This document shows, piece by piece, positions 9,034 to 19,340 of a stretch of 64,000 nucleotides of DNA. Each line of letters begins with the position of its first letter. Position 1 is the stretch's first letter. The notes under the pieces were generated by a model. The model searched no databases and was not told the DNA's origin. It saw nothing but the letters and a program-made list of their open reading frames with translations. Made by a program: the position numbers and the translations under genes. Source of the stretch: Euglena gracilis (Eukaryota > Euglenida > Euglenophyceae > Euglenales); contig CP154956.1 of NCBI GenBank assembly GCA_039621445.1, positions 79,914,474-79,978,473 of the forward strand, written 5' to 3'.

Positions 9034-9494
9034 TGTCCATAACTCTCCCCATCCCTAACCCTATCCCTAACCCTAACCTTTACCCTAACCCTAACCCTAA
9101 CCCTAACCCTAGTCCCAACCCTAACCCTAACCTTAACCCCAACCCCAACCCCATCCCTATCCCTCATCCTGACCCTAACCCTAATCCTATCCCTAGCCCA
9201 ACCTAACCTTATCCCTTACATTTACCGTATTTCTGACTTTAACCTTAAATTTAACCCTATCCCTAACCGTAACCCTAACCCTATCCCTAACTCTATCCCC
9301 ATCCCTGACTAAACCCTAACCCTGACCCTATCCCTAACCCTAACTGTATCCTTAACCCTATCCCTATCCCTGACCCTAACCCTAACTTTAACGGTATCCC
9401 TGACCCTAACCCCATCCCTAACCCTATCCCTAACCCTATCCCTAACCCCATCCTTGACCATAACCGTATACCTAACCCTAACTTATCTGACAAA
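9034..9494. repeat. interstitial telomere-like (CCCTAA) degenerate array
   Basis: About 430 bases of CCCTAA units mixed with CCCTAT, CCCAAC and CCCTGA variants, all C-rich on the plus strand. This is the TTAGGG-type motif but too degenerate and too internal to be a working telomere. Shorter arrays with the same motif occur at 6350-6415, 12545-12600 and 49331-49348. Confidence 0.7.
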
Positions 9495-10270
9495 CACAAC
9501 GGGGGGTTGATAAAAACGCCCTCCCAGCCCAAACAGCCCCTGCCCCCCCCACCCCTTGCCCCCCCCCCCCCCCCCCTCCCCCCCCTGGGAGGGCTCTCCG
9601 AGGCTCGCCACGCCATTTACCCCCCCCCCCCTAGGATCCCCCTTGCCATGCCACCGGGGATTTTTGCGATTTTTTGAAGGAAAATTTTGTTGGAAACCAT
9701 GGCGACCCCCTCGCCACGCCATTTACCCCCCCTCCCCCCCCCCTATTCGGACCCCCTCGCCACGGCGTACCAACCACCCAACTGTCATGTGGGCATTCTT
9801 TCATGAGAAAATTGGCAATAATTTTTCAGAAAATTGGCAACTGTTTTGAGAAAATTGGCAGTTGTCAGTTATCAAAAGATAATTGACCGGTTAGAGTTGA
9901 GAAACGTGGCAATTATTTTGATCTCGGATGAACATTCACCACAATGGGCTGTAAGAGCTTAGCACTCAAAACCTGGTCAAAGAAGGGGGGGTCGGAAATT
10001 CAAGGGGGGTAGGCACCCTCCCCCCCTTAACCGACCCCCTCGCCACACCATTTTACCCCCCCTCACCCCCTTTTCAGACCCCCTCGCCACGCATGTCAGG
10101 CCCACCAAAGAAAATTTTCTTGGCAGACCCCCGCACACCCCTCCCCTCCCCCTCCGGGACCCCCTCGCCACGCCAACCCCCCCCAGCCGGATCCCTCGCC
10201 ACGGCGTGCCGAAGCTTACCACGGGAAAAGGGGGGGTTTGACCCCCCGCCCCCTCCCCCCATGAACCCGA
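9495..10270. repeat. two family J repeats (- orientation) around an AAATTGGCA array
   Basis: C-tracts with GACCCCCTCGCCACGCC occur at 9495-9785 and 9980-10270; the second is the mirror image of 2918-3255, including AAAATTTTCTTGGC. Between them (9800-9880) GAAAATTGGCA is repeated with small changes. No gene. Confidence 0.55.
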
Positions 10271-10276
10271 CTTTTA

Positions 10277-10665
10277 TTGTCCGTGGCCGATTTTTGTGGG
10301 ATTTTTTTTTTGACCGTCATTTCTCTTTCTCTGGCCATGGCTCCTAAAATGCGCCAGACTATGTTGACTTTCAAGCCGGTGGCTGTCTTTCCGGACAGCC
10401 GGCGCGAAGGAGCCGCGGTTGTTCCAAAATCTGTTGATCATGTTCCAAATGAGCAAACAGCCTCCTGAAACCGTCCCCCTTTGAAAAGCCAAACATGTTC
10501 TTCCATACTCCACAAAGAATGAAATTGTGAAATTTCGGGCCACACACTCTTTGGCGGAGACATGTGCACAATTCCCAGAGGTTTGTGAAAAAACCATGCG
10601 TCAAGCTCTTCCGGAAAGTGTAGCTTTTGTCCCTGATCAACACCGGGCAATGGTTTTTCGTCGGC
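10277..10665 (+). CDS. hypothetical protein fragment
   Basis: An ATG at 10337-10339 opens MAPKMRQTML... up to a stop at 10468, and a second open segment in another frame (from about 10520) reads TCAQFPEVCEKTMRQALPES before a C-tract hairpin at 10683. Amino-acid composition is ordinary, unlike the low-complexity frames nearby. A frameshift or short intron would be needed to join the two. No family recognised; the hairpin probably truncates it. Confidence 0.3.
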
Positions 10666-11095
10666 CCTGGCCTTATTGTCCGCTCGGCACAACTTTATTG
10701 TCCCCCCCCCCCCTTATTGTCCATTTGGGTTCCCGGCCGGAAGGTGGTTGGGACAATAAGGGGGGGGGTATTTGAGCACGCCCACGGGCCAACGGACCCC
10801 CCAAATGCTCAAGTAAGGGGGGGGGGTCAAAAATTCCTTTAGAAAGCAGGCAAAAAAATTTTCGGCGGATTCGGCGCATGAAAAAAAATTCTCTGGACCC
10901 AAATGCTCAATTTGGGGGGTCAAATAAAGGGGGGGGGGTAATTTGGGGTTGTGAACCCGAATTATATAGGGCGATAATTCCCGATGATGATAATGAACCC
11001 GATTGCATGCCTGATAATCGTGTTCAGGGTGAACACAAATTACATGGCATGAAATCGGGTTCAGCATTTTTTAAAAACTTTGGTCCAAAAAAAAA
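10666..11095. repeat. C/D-family hairpins and U-family direct repeat
   Basis: TTATTGTCC C-tracts (about 10672-10765) and a TTTGAGCA...TGCTCAA hairpin with G-tracts (10768-10935) are followed by a unit containing GGGCGATAATTCC and GTGAACACAAATTACA, ending GCATGAAATCGGGTTCAGC. The unit recurs twice at 14750-14905. No gene. Confidence 0.5.
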
Positions 11096-11384
11096 AACGC
11101 ACTGAAAGCATCTTACGACCATCCTGTCTTGGATTCGGCGAACGAATCCACTTGCAACCCCCGAAGCACTTCGCTGCGATATATTTTGCTCATTTTCTCT
11201 TTGATCTTCTCTCCCACCAGCACAAGCACACTCACATGCCTTTCTTTGTAACATCGACACGCCTTCTTACATCGTTTTGTCAACGTTGTACATGCTACAT
11301 AGATCGCCCCACTGAGCCCCCTCGGGATGACGTGGAATGTACATTTCTCACCCGCCGGAGCACCGTGTATGTAAAGGGGTGTCT
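11096..11384. other. unassigned non-repetitive sequence
   Basis: This 290-base stretch lacks G/C tracts and does not recur in the window. A plus-strand frame is open through most of it but has no recognisable motif. It may be exon or intergenic sequence. Confidence 0.2.
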
Positions 11385-11720
11385 CCCCCGCGTCCGCCCC
11401 CCCCCGCGTCCCCCCGCGTCCCACTTTGGAACCAAAATTTTGTTCTCAAGACAGCCAAATTTAGAAGGCTGATTCCTAATTTCAGGCAAATTTGAGGTTG
11501 GTGATTCCTAATTTGGTGTGGGTGATTCCTAACTTGTGGTGGGTGATTCCTAATTTGGGGTGGGTTTGCCCAAATTCGTTCTGGTAGAATCCTAATTTGG
11601 CTAAAATTTTCTCACAGCAAATTCCTAATTTCACTGTCCCAAAAATGGCGTCTCCCCGGCGTCCCCCCCCGCGCCCCCCCCCCCGCGTCCCCCCCCGTCC
11701 CAGACACCCCCAAAAGGTGC
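11385..11720. repeat. CGCGTCCCCC repeats around a GTGATTCCTAATTTGG array
   Basis: The ends carry C-tract/CGCGTCC repeats; 11385-11465 mirrors 7085-7180. Between them (11470-11625) GGTGATTCCTAATTTGG-like units repeat five or six times with substitutions. No gene. Confidence 0.5.
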
Positions 11721-12288
<568 letters not shown>

Positions 12289-12774
12289 GGCTAATTTACT
12301 GCCCCTGGGGGCGGGGGTCCCGCTTCTTTCACCAACCCCAAATTTCGGTTTTCACGCCCCGACGCGCCGCCTTTCCGCTGGTTCCGGGATCGGGGTTGGG
12401 GTTAAAATAAGGGATAGGGTAAGGGTTGCGATTTGGGATAAAAGTTGGGCCGAAACCGGGTCGAAATTCACATAAAAGATTGGACCGGAAATTCGTTCGA
12501 GATTCGGCCGGAATCCGGTCCAACCGCCGAATTTCCCCCATCCCCCGACCCCTTAACCCGAACCCGAACCCGAATCCAAACCCAACCCTAACCCTAATCC
12601 TGAAAATAACCCCATAGTATCCCCGCCAGCGAAAAATTTTTCCGGGAGTAGGTGGTGTTCCCCAGGGAAAACCCAAGGGGGGTCCCAGTAGTTTCACCTG
12701 GGCGGCGGAAGTCCCCGGTAGGTACCACTACTGGGCCCCCCCCGGGGGGGGGGGCCAGTAAATTAGCCTTGCCA
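12289..12774. mobile_element. second TGGCAAGGCTAATTTACTG hairpin element with telomere-like core
   Basis: The left end begins GGCTAATTTACTG (12289) and the right end CAGTAAATTAGCCTTGCCA closes at 12774, both inside TA repeats. The core (12410-12605) has GGGTTA-like sequence on one side and CCCTAA-like sequence on the other, around a GGACCGGAA...CCGGTCC palindrome, so the whole element is nested inverted repeats. No coding sequence. Confidence 0.5.
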
Positions 12775-12935
12775 TATATATGTATGTATATATATACATA
12801 TACATATACATATATATGTATACGTATATATATATATGTATGCATATATATACATACATATACATATATATACATATACATATATATATACATACATATA
12901 CATATATATATATATACATATATATATATATTACT
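12775..12935. repeat. (TA)n/(CATA)n microsatellite
   Basis: About 160 bases of TA with interspersed CATATA units. Translated frames are Tyr/Ile low complexity. Confidence 0.8.
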
Positions 12936-13375
12936 TTCGGAGACTGTGTAAATTCCGGCGTTGCAAGACAGTCAAAATTGAGCAAGTCTTTGCCACCTGC
13001 GGAACAGGTGCGATTGATTCAATGACGGCCGACGGGGTGTGGGCCGATGATCATCCGACCCCATCCACCCAGGATCGACTTGTTTTCCTCTTTTGCCACT
13101 TGGTGGTGTGCATTTGCTGGCTAGTTTTTTGAAGTTGCCACCTTTTTGCAACAGGGTCACGTTGTTCAAGCCAAATTGAAGGAAGGAGTGGTGTGCCAAG
13201 TTGAATCCCCATTGGCTGCCAATACATCTCTTCTTTTGAACACAGGTGTATTAGGGGTTGTACCATTCCATCGATGTGGAGGATTTCTCAATCGTGATGC
13301 AACACGCTCGCCTGAAGCAACCAAAGGTTTCCAACACTTGTCGACACTAATGATGGATGACTAATGGGTCCAGGC
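12936..13375 (+). CDS. hypothetical protein, candidate exons
   Basis: After the microsatellite, ordinary sequence carries frames with mixed composition. The best candidate starts after a T-rich tract ending CAACAG (about 13153) and reads [20 protein letters not shown], open to 13362. The CAG would serve as a 3' splice site. No family recognised. A family B C-tract follows. Confidence 0.25.
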
Positions 13376-13680
13376 TTCTTTTCAGGAAAGTCCCTCCCCA
13401 GGTGTCTGGGGGTGGGGCATTTTCAACCCCCCCAGGGGTTAGGGTTTGGGGGGTACCCTCACCCCCCTTTTGCCCCCCGATTGGCTTATTGACCTCCACA
13501 AAAAAAGGGCGCGGAAAACGAAAGTCCAAATTTCGACTATATCGAGAACTGTGTCCAAAACGCCGGTTCGGGCGTGAAACCTGTGCCTAGGACGCCGGTT
13601 CCGGCGTTTGGCACACAGTTTTTGAAACCGTGTATTGGGGGCTCTGGTTTCACGCCCGAACCGGCGGCCGAGGAATCACG
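13376..13680. repeat. C-tract block and GCCGGTT hairpins (family I)
   Basis: A TACCCTCACCCCCC block (about 13455) is followed by repeated inverted AACGCCGGTTC / GAACCGGCG units from 13555 to 13668. The same hairpin theme occurs at 26620-26760 and 27440-27590. No gene. Confidence 0.45.
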
Positions 13681-13868
13681 GCCAATTTCGCCCAAAACAC
13701 CCATGTTGGGGGCTGTTTTGGGTGACTTTGGCCCAATGTTTGCCCATTGAGCCTCAAACGGTCTGCTCCATTGCACCGTGTCAAGGATGCCAGGAAGTTT
13801 TGTAGGTTGTAGGGAGGAGCCTCGCCAATGGCTTTTTTGGTTGCCTCGCAGGTGAGAGCAGCCACCAT
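13650..13868 (-). CDS. hypothetical coding fragment
   Basis: On the minus strand AALTCEATKKAIGEAPPYN and following residues form an ordinary-looking open frame ending in the family I hairpin. It lies downstream of, and on the same strand as, the DUF429-like fragment at 14327-14605, so it may be a later exon of that gene. This cannot be decided from the sequence. Confidence 0.25.
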   Translation of the reverse strand: MVAALTCEATKKAIGEAPPYNLQNFLASLTRCNGADRLRLNGQTLGQSHPKQPPTWVFWAKLAVIPRPPVRA

Positions 13869-14074
13869 TAATTTTTGCGGCTGTGGGAGTTGCGTTTCAG
13901 TGGATGGTATAAACAGGGTTTCTGGCTTTGATGAATTTTCTGGCGTGAATTCGGGGAATGGCGTTCAGGTGTCCCCTGAACGTGGATGCTTTTAGTTGTC
14001 AGAATCTGAAATTTTGGACACGCTGTGCCCGGCGCTGGTCCTCACATTGTTTGATGACCGCTTGCCCATCGAAC

Positions 14075-14313
14075 AATACCTGGGCTGAAAACTGTGTCAT
14101 TTGTCTGGCACTCTGAGGGACAAACGTAGCTTGACAGCAAGGAACCCACTGCAGAAAACATCTGGAAGATAGTTTATTTTTGCCATTTGGCAGAAAGCAC
14201 GAAAAAAATAGTGCGCTGTTATGCCGCGCATTCCGGAGAGACACCGCGTTGTAAAACCCCGCGGTAATTGTCGCCACGGCAATAACCCGCCCGCGGTAAT
14301 TGTCGGCCCCCGG
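14075..14313 (-). mobile_element. truncated inverted copy of the 5792-6175 MITE
   Basis: Reading the minus strand, CCGGGGGCCGACAATTACCGCGG and the following GGTTTTACAACGCGGT, GAATGCGCGGCATAACAG segments match 5792-6030 in order. TA follows the intact end (14314-14315). The far end has no matching terminus, so this copy is truncated or diverged. It sits inside an open minus-strand frame. Confidence 0.6.
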
Positions 14314-14326
14314 TAGTGGAGGATCA

Positions 14327-14605
14327 ATCACCCAAGCTGCCCAAGCACAAAGGAAGGAGTCCAGTTCGTCGTGGACGGCGCCAAGCACTCCATACACTTC
14401 CTCAAATCCAAGGAGGTGTGTGAATGCGGCTTGCTCCGTCCCGGATGCTTTCTTTTTGGTGGCCTCCGCCAAAAGGCTACCGTGCAGGGGGTCAACAGCA
14501 GGGTTCTTTTTTTTTATCCCTACCCTGCTTGATTGTGGCCAAAAATCCAGCAACTTTTGGGGTTGTGGCAACATGCTGTCCGTTGCGTTTGGCTTTCTTT
14601 GCCAT
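14327..14605 (-). pseudogene. DUF429-like (RNase H-fold nuclease) gene fragment broken by a MITE
   Basis: An ATG at 14605 (minus) opens MAKKAKRNGQHVATTPKVAG. After an A-run near 14507-14514 the frame changes and continues AFTHLLGFEEVYGVLGAVHDELDSF and CAWAAWVIDPP, where the MITE begins. The HDELDSFLCAWAAW block resembles the C-terminal H/D-x(2)-DA-x(2)-CA motif of DUF429 proteins, predicted RNase H-fold nucleases of unknown role. A homopolymer frameshift plus the MITE make this a probable pseudogene, although the A-run shift could be a sequencing error. Family assignment rests on this one block. Confidence 0.35.
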
Positions 14606-14639
14606 TACAAAAAGACTGAGGGACAATGAAGCGAAAATG

Positions 14640-14940
14640 TGCAGTAAACTCCAGCAACATTTAAGCTCTAAGCCGAACATCAACGTAAGGCCAAGCATTG
14701 TAGGGGCCTTTTGGGGGGGGGGAGGACCGGGCGCCATATCTCGTTTTCCAGGTGAACACACAAATTACAGGGCGATAATTCCTGAGCCAGATTTCATGCC
14801 CTGACAATTGTGTTTAGGGTGAACACAAATTACAGGGCGATAATTCCTGAACCCGATTTCATGCATACAGGGCATGAAATGGTTCAGCATTTTTGAAAAT
14901 TTTGGGCAAAATAACGCTTTGAAAGTGCCTGAAACCATGG
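14640..14940. repeat. U-family direct repeats
   Basis: Two copies of GTGAACACAAATTACAGGGC...GAACCCGATTTCATGC (about 14752-14815 and 14818-14872) are followed by the inverted GCATGAAAT-GGTTCAGC. Related to 10946-11075. No gene. Confidence 0.5.
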
Positions 14941-14993
14941 TGTGAAGCACATCCCCGAATTGCAGGGCAGGCGCTGGGCCTCTTTGAACACAG

Positions 14994-15092
14994 AAAAAAC
15001 GTGGGTTATAACCCGTTTACAGGTCAAGGGCACCTACAGCGCCCCTGACCCGTCTTATGGCCTGTACTCGGGTTATACCCACGTTTTTTTTG
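14994..15092. repeat. compact two-level hairpin, about 99 bp
   Basis: AAAACGTGGGTTATAACCCG on the left pairs with CGGGTTATACCCACGTTTT on the right, with inner pairs TACAGG/CCTGTA and GGTCAAGGGC/GCCCCTGACC. The whole block can fold into one stem. No target duplication is evident. It could be a MITE or a structured RNA. Confidence 0.5.
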
Positions 15093-16590
15093 TAGAAGCT
15101 TCAATCGTCGTGGATGTTTTTCCATCGTGCAGTGCAACGATTTTTTTCATTGCGCAAAAATAAACTGACAGAGGGCAAATATTTTTTTGAGGAAGTGCAA
15201 ATATTGTTGGCAGCATAGTGCAAAAAATTTTGAGACCTTTGGGCAATTCTTTTGAGGGCAAAACTTTTGACAGGTTGGGGCAAATATTTTTGCCAGCCGT
15301 GGGCAAACATTTCAGACGCTCGGTGTAACCCAAACCCAATGTTTAATGCAGACAGTTTGGTAGTTTTAAACCAATTTGAGAAGAATTTGGCCGGGGGGGG
15401 GGGGGGCTTAAATTTCAAAAGGGGGGGTTGGTAATGCGGCACGGTGGTGGTCGGGCCGACCAGTCGGCCCGACCACCAGAGGTCGATAAGGGCATGGTTG
15501 GGCCGACCTAGGTCGGCCCGACCACCAGAAGTAGCATGGCCAATATTCCGCCCGGGGCCGGGGGGGGGGGGCTGTGGACCCCCCGGTGAACTTCATCGGT
15601 GAACATTCACCCGGGGTACTTTCGGTGGTGAAGTTCACCGGTAAACTTCACCGTTTTGATGGTGAAATTTTGCTCGTTTCCTTTCAAAATGATCATTTTG
15701 GGGTTGATGGTTCATGGAAGTTTGTCGAAATTTCCGAAAACTTGCCCAAATGTCATTTTTGGCCATTTTTGGCCAAAAAGTGCTCTTATGGTGAATTTTG
15801 TTGGGTTAGGCAGAGGGGGGGGGGCTTGGTACCCCCACCCCCACCCCCCCGGTGGCTCATCTCAACGTATGGGCACAAGTTGATTGGGCGGTCGGACCGA
15901 TTAGGAGTTGGCCCGACTTGGGGCGCAATCGGGCCGACTTTGGGCGGTCGACCCGACCAGTTGAGCCGACCACCAATCACAGTCCTTGCCCTCCCCTTTG
16001 TATTTTTTTAAGCATTGCATTGTTTGAAATGACTGGTGGAACCCTCCCCCCCCGATGGAATCCCCTTTTGTATGCAAGGCAAGGATGGCAAAAACGCGCA
16101 CCCTAATGAACTTCGTCGGCCTCCCAGGCTCCCGCCCCCCGACCCCCCCCCTTGCAAGGCAAGGATGGCCGAAACGCGCACCGTATTGAACTTAGTTTTT
16201 GTGCCAAATTCCCCATTTTCTTTAAAGGTGCAAGCATTTTTTATTTAAATATTTGGGAGCCTTGGCAGGGGGGGAGGGGGTCCTGAGGTCAGATTTTTTT
16301 GTATTTTTTTGGCATTTTTTGCTGTATTGTCTCAATACGGGGTGGGGGGTCCTGGGGGACCAACTGTACTGCCAACCCCCCCCTCAAAAATCGGCCAAAA
16401 ACCGGCGCCAAAGGCGCCGGAAAATTTTTTAAAGCCTTTTTTTTTAAGTCCAAAAAGGCCATTTTTGGAGTGAAAGTTTTTTTTCCAGGACCCCCCCGAA
16501 AAAGGATTTTCGGGGGGGGGGTCCCGAAAATCCCAACTGTACAGGGGGGGGAGGGGGGTCCCAAAAACCCCAACTGTACTGCCGTCACCG
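15093..16590. repeat. mixed repeats: GCAAATATTTTT array, GGTCGGGCCGACC hairpins, G-tracts
   Basis: 15160-15320 holds degenerate GGGCAAATATTTTT units. 15440-15535 and 15880-15970 are GGTCGGGCCGACC palindromes. 15585-15660 repeats GGTGAAGTTCACCGGTG. 16068-16105 and 16156-16190 share CAAGGCAAGGATGGC-AAACGCGCACC. 16320-16575 has G-tracts with three CAACTGTAC boundaries. No gene is supported. Confidence 0.45.
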
Positions 16591-17068
16591 CTTGGTATCG
16601 GGCAGCGGAGAACGAAGTTTCCAACTTTGCCAACAGAGATTTTGAAAAGGCACCTGGTGCAAAAGGATGATGCGGTGGAGGTGAAAGGTCACGTGGATGG
16701 CCATGCCATCAACGTGCATTTTTTTTGTTTTTTAGGCCTTTTTTCAACTTTTTTTCATTGGATTTTGAGGTGCCCCCCCCCCCCTCCAGTCTTGGACAAA
16801 GGCGGCTTTCCCAACACTGGACTTCGGGGTGGCCTTTGTCCTGAGGCGGGTGGGGGGGTGGCCGCCTTTGTCCTGCTCCCCCTCCTCAGAGAGGTTTTCA
16901 TTGTTGACTGTCCTGCACCAACTGTGACCGCATGCAAGCAGTGCAAAGCAGGGTGCAGGCATCGTGCAAGTGTGGATAGGAGTTTGTGGAGTAGCTGCCA
17001 AAAAAACCCAGGGTGGGCACACATTGTTTCTGGGAGGAAAAAACAGCAGCAACTAGTTCATATTCCCC
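16591..17068. repeat. unassigned 170 bases then GGCGGCC-rich repeat (family W)
   Basis: 16600-16720 is ordinary sequence with an open plus frame of no recognised family. 16776-16880 carries GACAAAGGCGGC / GGCCGCCTTTGTCC inverted units; the same units occur at 19095-19205. The two blocks bracket the tyrosine-recombinase gene, though each is palindromic by itself. Confidence 0.4.
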
Positions 17069-17440
17069 TCATCGCTTGCGCTTGCCTGCTACACGAGCAG
17101 GCAAGGGCGGCATGTCGCGGTCATCGCAACAAGGGCAACACCAACTGTTCCAACTCGGAGGCATGCACCAGCCAACACAATCCAAGTGCCATGCCTCCGA
17201 ACAAGTGTCACAAACACAGGGACGCAAAAGGCCACGCTTCCCCAAGGGCTGGCGACAACGGGCACAAGGCTGCCCATTGTACCGCTCCTCCGTGGTTTCC
17301 GTTTTCAGCATGGGGAAGGGGTTAGGCAGCCCCTACATGATAACGGATTGTGTCGCGCCTTCTGGTGCGGGCTCTGCTCTGAACAACGCCGAGTTGTAGT
17401 CGGAGCGGCGGAGGGCTAGATACTGCTCCAACCGGTGCTG
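17069..17440 (-). CDS. PHD-finger domain, probable C-terminal exon of recombinase gene
   Basis: The minus strand encodes CARCRQPLGKRGLL, then CVCDTCSEAWHLDC and WNSWCCPCC: a C4HC3 finger with the WHLDC signature and the Trp before the final Cys pair typical of PHD domains, which bind histone H3 tails. It ends VAGKRKR-stop. An adjoining upstream frame (17342-17440) reads EQYLALRRSDYNSALFRAEP and may be part of the same protein, separated by one stop or a small intron. It lies about 420 bases downstream of the tyrosine recombinase on the same strand. A single gene is plausible but not proven; it could be a separate small chromatin protein. Confidence 0.55.
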
Positions 17441-17862
17441 GGAGTACACGACTGGTCCTACAGAGCACAACATTACTTGTTGAGGGGTGTGGTGATTAGT
17501 TATTAGTTATTTGCTCAATCATGGTTATGCGAAATGATTATTTGCTGCACTACGAACAGAGAAATAGAGGGGAGAAAACACCTCATCATCAGCAACGTCG
17601 ATGATTATTGTCTCACCACGATACTCCACAGTTCTCGGACGTTTTGATATCTGTTGGCCAATGTGAGAAAGCGTGCGGGGACATGTGGGGAAGTTCACAC
17701 CGTGACCTCGTCCTTCACAGGCATGGCGATTTGATCCTGTTGAATTTGTGAAAAAAATAGCGTTGTATTTTTTGTCATGCGTACGGTTTCTAGCTTGATC
17801 TCATCGGATTCCGCTTCTTCTCTCTTTTTCCGTGGTTCCATTTTGTTGGTCTATACAGGGAA
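17441..17862. other. no gene seen between recombinase and PHD finger
   Basis: Ordinary mixed sequence with several stops in all minus frames and a TTAGTTATTAGTTATT stretch. It could be an intron or a 3' region. No G/C-tract hairpin is present, unlike the flanks. Confidence 0.3.
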
Positions 17863-18920
17863 TTAGACAAGAAAGCATGAAGAGCAACAAGCCACAACCT
17901 TGGAGAGAATGGCCGCTGCTTCCAATTGAATATCACCAAGAACAGCACGATGGTAACAATCCATCGTCCTTGGCACAACACCAACAGCGCGCGCTGCATT
18001 GTGTGCGCCCATGCTGTTCACCAGGCGGGTGAAAACAGGTCTCCTTGCACAGTCGCGAAACATAACCGGACGGCCTGAGATTTCCCTTGCCCATGCACCC
18101 TTGAACGTTGCTGCCTTTGCGGCCACTTCAGTTGGGCCAATCTCCTTATCTTTGCACCCGCCGCCGAGGAAAAACGGGGAGTTGGCACTCGGAAGAAAGA
18201 AGTTTCATCTGGCGGGTGTGTGCAGCCAAGGGGCAGAGGCGTTCGTCCTCATGGGGGAGCAAAAGTTGAGTGTGGTTCTCATTTGAAGAGGAACCCTGCA
18301 GATTCTTCATTTTTCCAAATTTGACGTTGATCATTTTTGTGCCATCCTCGGCCTCCCCTGGGTGGAAGTTGCCCACCCTGAGCTCTTGCAAGCTCTCTCG
18401 CCTCTGACCCAAATTGTAGGCTAACACAATGATATTGAACCTTTGCACATCAAACCAGGAATCCCACTTGGTGTTTGCGTGTATCTTTAGCAGGTCTGCA
18501 TCCTCCAACACTTTCATTTCTGGTGCTCTCGACTTCACTTTTTTGTACCTGGATTTCCGCATCAAAAAGTCGAACAAAGTTTGGAAATTGGGCCTTTGCT
18601 TTCAGGACGATGCCATTTGGGGGTTTGACCTGCTTGTAAAGAGCAGCCAAGGCATTCATGGTCGACGGACCCCACTCGTACATTGGAACACCAGCCTGCT
18701 CGCAAAGAACTTTTCTTTGAGCTTTTCCTGCAATCTTTTTGTTATCTGTGTCAAACAGAGCATCCATGCACAACACCCACTTCGCGAATGCTGTCATGAA
18801 CTCATCCAAGTCTGCAGCTTCGTTTCCCCTAACTTCACATGTTTTCTGAAAATTTGTGATTGCCAAAAACGCAGTTTTTTTGATTTTTTTCTGAACCTTC
18901 CGGTTGGAGCACTGGACCAA
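17863..18920 (-). pseudogene. Crypton/DUF3504-like tyrosine recombinase, frameshifted
   Basis: Three minus-strand frames continue each other. 18450-18920 gives an N-terminal helical region (FMTAFAKWVLCMDALFDTDN). 18146-18577 gives the catalytic start, with YNLGQRRESLQELRVGNF (box I Arg) and INVKFGKMKNLQ (beta-hairpin Lys). 17863-18190 gives RDCARRPVFTRLVNSMGAHN (the C-x2-R equivalent of H-x2-R) and VPRTMDCYHRA (nucleophile Tyr). Frame changes fall near 18577 and 18170. Order and spacing fit tyrosine recombinases of Cryptons and their domesticated DUF3504 relatives, which cut and rejoin DNA through a Tyr-DNA intermediate. The usual box II His is replaced by Cys and the GH motif by GV, so activity is doubtful even without frameshifts. 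Confidence 0.62.
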
Positions 18921-19094
18921 AAGTGTCCCCGAACAAGTACGGTGTCCGCCGACGGTTGCCTCAGGGCCTCTTTCATTTTTGCCAGGAAAAAGTCAGGGGC
19001 GGGCAAGGATCCACCCATGGCCGCCTCGGCTAGGTTCACGAGCTGTGCTGGGAACATGGTGCTGCAAGGAAAGGACAAATGATGTTTCTCCGAA
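18921..19094 (-). CDS. possible N-terminal segment of the recombinase
   Basis: In another minus frame, MFPAQLVNLAEAAMGGSLP and following residues lie directly upstream of the recombinase frame, starting at an ATG near 19058. Composition is protein-like. It would need a frameshift or short intron to join. No motif. Confidence 0.3.
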
Positions 19095-19340
19095 CTTTGG
19101 GGCAGCCGCCTTTGTCCAAGCCTGGAGGGGGGGGTGGCCGCCTCAAATAAAGGTGGGGGGGTGGCCGCCTCAGGACAAAGGCGGCCACCCCCCACCTTTC
19201 TTGACATAGGGGAAGTCACCAGTCGGCTTGGGAGCTGGGGGGGGGGGACGCTGTGGTTGACCATCGAAGTCAACCGAACCAGGGGGGGGGTCCAAAAAAC
19301 GAAGTCAACCGGACGACCAAACCTCTTGGGAAACCACCTT
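19095..19340. repeat. family W GGCCGCC repeats and GAAGTCAACCG hairpin
   Basis: GCCGCCTTTGTCC, GGTGGCCGCCTCA and GGACAAAGGCGGCCACC form nested inverted repeats to 19200. Then GTTGACCATCGAAGTCAACC and a G-tract follow. No gene. Confidence 0.45.
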
